64,000 bases of DNA. Source: Adiantum capillus-veneris. Lineage: Eukaryota > Streptophyta > Polypodiopsida > Polypodiales > Pteridaceae. The DNA lies in NCBI GenBank assembly GCA_014529385.2, contig CM043971.1, positions 29,775,709-29,839,708 of the forward strand, given 5' to 3'. A model generated the notes under the pieces. The model searched no databases. It was not told where the DNA came from and was given only the letters and a program-made list of their open reading frames with translations. The translations under genes and the position numbers were made by a program. This document shows positions 59,952 to 64,000 of the stretch, one piece after another; the first letter of the stretch is position 1, and every line of letters begins with the position of its first letter.

Positions 59952-60454
59952 CACACCTCAAACTCAAACCCATCTATGTCTATGTCTGACTCTCCGACCA
60001 AACCAAAGTTATCCTCTGTGTCTGCTATACTACCCCCCACCAAGCTTCTTCAAGGCGAGTTACAACACGAAGATGTCGCTTTCAAAGTGGATGCCACTCC
60101 AGCTAATGGCGTCTCTTTTCTACGACCAAACGCTGCAAATTCTTTACCTACAGTGCAATCTTCAGCAGTGCCCACTCAAGACCCCATAAAGGGACCAAAC
60201 TTTGTAGTTTTTGAAGCCCCACCGGCACTGCTAGATCATATGCAGAGCGATCAATCAAATTTGCTACGGTTTGTGTCACAGCGGGTAAGATTAGACTCAT
60301 TAGCAGATGGTTTTGAAAGCACGGGGTGTCAAACTTCGGGGAAGATCAGTGCGTGTACGGCTATCTTTTACTCAGTATTTCTTCTGCTCAATCTAGCTTT
60401 CGCTTATCGAAATTTCTCTATGCTCTATGAACAACCTTTACAGTACCTATACCC

Positions 60455-60895
60455 ACCCCCTCACATTCACTTGCCCCTACCCACCCCCTCCCTCGCCCTT
60501 GCCTCCCCCCACCTAGGCCTCGCCCCCTACCTACCCCTCGCCCTCACCCTACCTAGGCCTCGCCCTCGCCCTCCCCCTACCTAGGCCTCACCCCCTACCT
60601 ACCCCCTACCTACCCCTCGCCCTCACCTTACCTAGGCCTCGCCCTCGCCCTTCCCCTACCTAGGCCTTGCCCTCTACCTACCCCTCGCCCTCACCCTACC
60701 TAGGCCTCGCCCCCTACCTACCCCCTACCTACCCCTCGCCCTCGCCCTCCCCCTACCTAGGCCTCGCCCTCGCCCTCGCCCTCCCCCTATCTAGACCTCG
60801 CCCCCTACCTACCCCTTACCTAGCCCTCACCCTACCTAGGCCTCGCCCTTGCCCTCCACCCACCTAGACCTCGCCCCCTACCTACCCCTCTAAAT
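60455..60895. repeat. CCTAGGCCTCGCC tandem array
   Basis: Imperfect units of CCCTACCTAGGCCTCGCC, CCCTCGCC and CCCCTACCTACC. It takes the same position after the protease as the 39345-39895 array of the other copy, but with a different unit. Confidence 0.9.
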
Positions 60896-61924
60896 TAGGT
60901 TCTCTAAATTGTGTTTTTTTGGGGGGGGATTAGGTTCTCTCTAAATGCTGATACTTTTGTTTTCATTACCATCCTTAATAAGTTTTTGAAGTAGTAACCT
61001 TATTTTTAAAATTACACTTTTCCTTGCCAATTTTTTGCATGCCATAGCTATGTTTGCAAAGTACCCATTAGCAGCTACGTTTTTCTCCTCCAGTACCTTG
61101 GTGAAGGGGCGAAAGAAGCAAAGAAAGAAAGCTTTATTAAAGTCTTCTAGATGCCTAAGTCGGCCTATAAGATAGAACAATGTACATGTAATATCCCCTA
61201 GATATTGAGAAAAAAAAAGGGCAAAAGTGCTGAAAAAAACATGCGACAAAATGAAGTGGTATGAGGTGTAGTGTATGTGGGTGATGTGTACACTGTACTT
61301 GTGTATAGATGATGAGGGAAATATGGAAATGACTCGCTAGTTCCATCTAGTACCAAACTAGGAGTGTAGGATGTACTGCATAGGTGGGCACGCGTGAAGA
61401 GTACGTGCAGTATAGCAGCAGGTGCTGAGAAAGCCCATTGTATCTCCCTCTCCCTCTGTCTAGTCTACTCATGTCGTAAGTGGATCCCATTGATCTCCCT
61501 CTGATGTACTTTCTTTCTTGGCACGTTATCCTGGTACTGTAGGTTGTTTGCGGGCTCAAACAATATCTACCTGTTGTAGTGTGTCATCCCTCTTAGAGTG
61601 ACGGTAGGGGTTACTAGAGCAGCTCTCTAAAAGAAGTTCATGATTGAGCTATGATTGTTCTCCTACAGTATGTGTGGGAAACTGGAGGAGAATCTCTCTT
61701 TGTCTCTGAATCTCTAGGAGGAAACGATCAAGGTGTCTCTAGTATCTCCACTCCAGTAGTACTGTAATTGTGGGCTGTCTTTGAGCAGAGTTGTGTATCA
61801 GCTTTGTAGGCTCTGTATGCTAGGCATCTACATACATAACACTCAATCTCCAACCCCTGTCTACATACCTTGCAAATCCTGTGCTCCCTGTCAATGTGGG
61901 TTGCTCGCCCAACCTCAATCTCTA
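60896..61924. other. Stretch without recognised genes
   Basis: Only short frames. The part around 61560-61920 (TGTGTATCAGCTTTGTAGG, ACATACATAACACTCAATCT) has the look of an LTR or copia leader, but no partner was found in the window. Confidence 0.3.
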
Positions 61925-64000
61925 ATTTTTTTTTTTTCCGAGAAAAAGATCCTTCTATTAGTTAATGAAAGCTGCCCGTAGGGCTACAACCACCTCTGCA
62001 AGAGAGGGCTACAACAAACATGACGGGGAGACTCTCCCAATGAAAGAACAACATATATACAATGAGGCTAAATCAAGGGATGGGAGGAGGGAAGAGCCAC
62101 ACAGGTGGTCGGTAGTGCCATCTGAGCACACCCTGGACAATGGTATAGAAAGGCCCATGGCGCCAGAGTCGAAGAAAAGCCTCGCGGTGCTCCCGCATGC
62201 GGTCGGAGCTGCCCTACAGTCCCTCAAGCTGTCCTCTGAGAGTATGGATCAGCTCTAGCCAAAAGTCACGAACAGTCTCTGCTGGCGGCACAGAGCGGGC
62301 CTCAAAAATGCCGAAACAGCGGGCCCGCCAGATGAACCATAGTGTCGGGCCATTGATGAGCTCCCAACACTCCTCTCTCTCACTGCACCACTCTTGTGGA
62401 GTAAGCTCTGTAGCCGGCTGGAGTGTAGGACGCCCCCCCTGTATCACTATCATCCTGCTGGTGGAAGATAGCTCAAACTGAAGTGCCGGACCCGTGAGAG
62501 TGGACCAAGCCGCTGCCCCCCAAGTGTACTGTCTAGCCGTGGAGAGAGTAGGCATCAGCCGAAGAACTCGTAGCCACACCTACTGGGCCGAGGGACAGTC
62601 CCAAAGACAATGACGCTGACTCTCCACCAACTGGTCACAGGCTGCACATGCGGCCGAGAGACCACTATGCACAAGCCAGCTCCCTACCGCTGTAGCTCTG
62701 TGTGCAACCAGCCACTGAAACAAAGTGACGCGCCTTGGTTGTCTGGAGTCCCATAGCCTCTGCCAAAAGGTTGCCAAGAACTCGACTGTGAGGCCCTCCT
62801 CCTGCCAATGACGTGCTGCAGCGGGGCGGGCCTCTGTGTGTGCTGCAGGTATATGACGTCCAAGACGAAGTGTACTAAAAGAAGGGGACTCCTGGGTGGT
62901 CTGCAGAAGAGAAGGGGTCCCTCCATAGCCACTCACCAGGATCCCACTGTACTCGTGCCAGTGGACAATACTCCCAATCCCATAGCCTCCAGTGTCTAGT
63001 CTCAAGAGCTGCTGGGTCAGGGTCTATGACGCAAGTCCTCCCACAGATGCCCACAACTCGGATCCTCTGAAAACAACACTCTGCTACCTGCGGGGCCTCT
63101 ATTGCAACTCGCTGTAATCGTCCCCCACCCTGAAGCTCGAAGAACAGGGCTGGGATAGTCTCTGAGCAGGCCCTGATTGAAATGAGAACCTCCAGGGGTG
63201 TGAAGGCTCCCATCCACCGGGGTGCTACTGGCTCGAGAGGCGTGAGCCACTCAGCTGGAACTGACTCTGAGATGTCCTGACACATGCTATGCACCCCTCT
63301 CATGCCCTGCAGGCAGCTGGAAACCCTGCACCTCCTCTGACAAACCTGTGAACTCTAGCTAGTCACCTAGAGGGCGCGCTGGACTTGCTTCCATGGGACC
63401 CTAGGAAACATGAGGTCGACTACCAACCAAGTGGCCTCTCTGAGTGCTAACCATGGGGTTCTAGACGAGGGGCTGCCGTAGGCGCTCCTTCGTGCACATC
63501 GGCTGTCGCTGCTCCAGGCCACGGTAAGAGCTCCCAAGAACGAAGCAAACTCACAGCGAAACGGTCCTCCAGTCTCCTGCTCAAACCAACTCGGCGCATC
63601 TCTGTAAAGATCCATCTGGTCGAAGGTTGCCAAGGGCCTCCTGACTGAGGCACCCTGGCACGAAGCCTCTGCAACAAGAACTCCTTCCAGGGCTCCTCAC
63701 CAGGAAGAAGTCCTCTGACTATGAACTTCCCTAGAAGGGCTTTGCTCTGCTGTGCTGGATCAATGATCCCAAGCCCTCCCTGAGAACAAGGAAGCGTGAT
63801 GACCGACCAAGCCACCTTGGCTCGGGCCATCTAAGTGTCACGTCCTGACCAAAGGAAGTTCCTGATCAGCCTCTCTACCTGGCTGATACAAGAACTCGAG
63901 AAGATCCAGCAGGAAGTGATGTACCCATAGTCGCCAACAGCACCTGGTTGGCAACTACTACTCTACCAGCCAGCGACGACAGACGTGCTGAGCTCCAATG
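61925..64000 (-). pseudogene. L1-type LINE, 3' half with poly-A
   Basis: The post-RT region of a LINE runs off the right edge: WIF..SCISQVERLIRNFLWSG near 63870-63920, ARAKVAWSVITLPCSQGGLG (63830-63770), then ALLGKFIVRGLLPGEEPW. The zinc-binding RVT region at 62730-62580 has VTLFQWLVAHRATAVGSWLV and CAACDQLVESQRHCLWDCPS. The 3' UTR ends in an A12 run on the minus strand (T-run 61926-61937). Frames are 63830-63447, 63303-62875, 63005-62580 and 62579-62214, so it is broken by a few shifts and stops. The reverse-transcriptase core lies beyond the window. Confidence 0.85.

Larger units (their letters stand above)
56283..60895 (+). mobile_element. Gag-protease-only LTR element, second copy, 3'-truncated
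   Basis: 5' LTR 56283-56849, then leader, gag, zinc knuckles and protease in the same order as 38338-43820, ending in a C-rich tandem array. No 3' LTR is found after 60895, so the 3' end is lost or displaced. RT and integrase are absent here too, so their absence is a family trait rather than damage to one copy. Confidence 0.85.

Overview
This window looks like nuclear DNA from a land plant with a large, repeat-rich genome, most likely a fern or another lineage with swimming sperm. The evidence is two intron-bearing host genes embedded in layers of Ty3/gypsy, Ty1/copia, LINE and Penelope-like retroelements, long CT/GA microsatellites, and a 3' gene portion matching the ciliary kinesin-9 (KIF6/KIF9) family, which plants keep when they make flagellated sperm. 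The species is not determinable by reading.

Host genes. (1) A complete seven-exon gene at 10409-14522 (+) encodes a 641-residue transmembrane-9 superfamily (TM9SF/EMP70) protein with a signal peptide, nine membrane segments and a C-terminal KxD-type Golgi signal. (2) On the minus strand, seven in-phase exons form the 3' half of a kinesin-9-like gene. Six lie at 49469-52670. The terminal exon lies at 32402-32595, beyond an inferred intron of about 16.9 kb filled with retroelements. The motor-domain exons are not seen and should lie beyond the right edge or past the transposon block at 53-64 kb.

Layout. 0.5-4.4 kb: a Penelope-like element whose 5' half is inverted relative to its 3' half, ending in a degenerate type I hammerhead ribozyme. 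4.4-7.7 kb: gypsy gag remnant, primer-binding site and LTR (minus). 7.8-8.8 kb: unidentified coiled-coil ORF remnant. 10.4-14.5 kb: TM9SF gene. 15.7-22.1 kb: decayed minus-strand gypsy element with an extra region between integrase and 3' LTR. 22.8-25.3 kb: GA microsatellite, tandem repeats and a fold-back element. 25.4-28.2 kb: copia pseudogene. 29.2-29.7 kb: solo LTR-like sequence. 31.8-32.4 kb: 187-bp triplicate next to the kinesin stop codon. 33-49 kb: the giant intron, holding a LINE split twice by nested LTR elements, both with perfect 5-bp target duplications, plus gypsy remnants. 53.4-56.3 kb: gypsy pol remnant. 56.3-60.9 kb: second copy of the Gag-protease-only LTR element. 61.9-64 kb: 3' end of another LINE (minus).

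Most notable: the Penelope-like element with its hammerhead and twin-priming-like inversion; the kinesin-9 gene with its transposon-filled intron; and a non-autonomous LTR family that carries gag and protease but no reverse transcriptase, ending in private G/C-rich tandem arrays.
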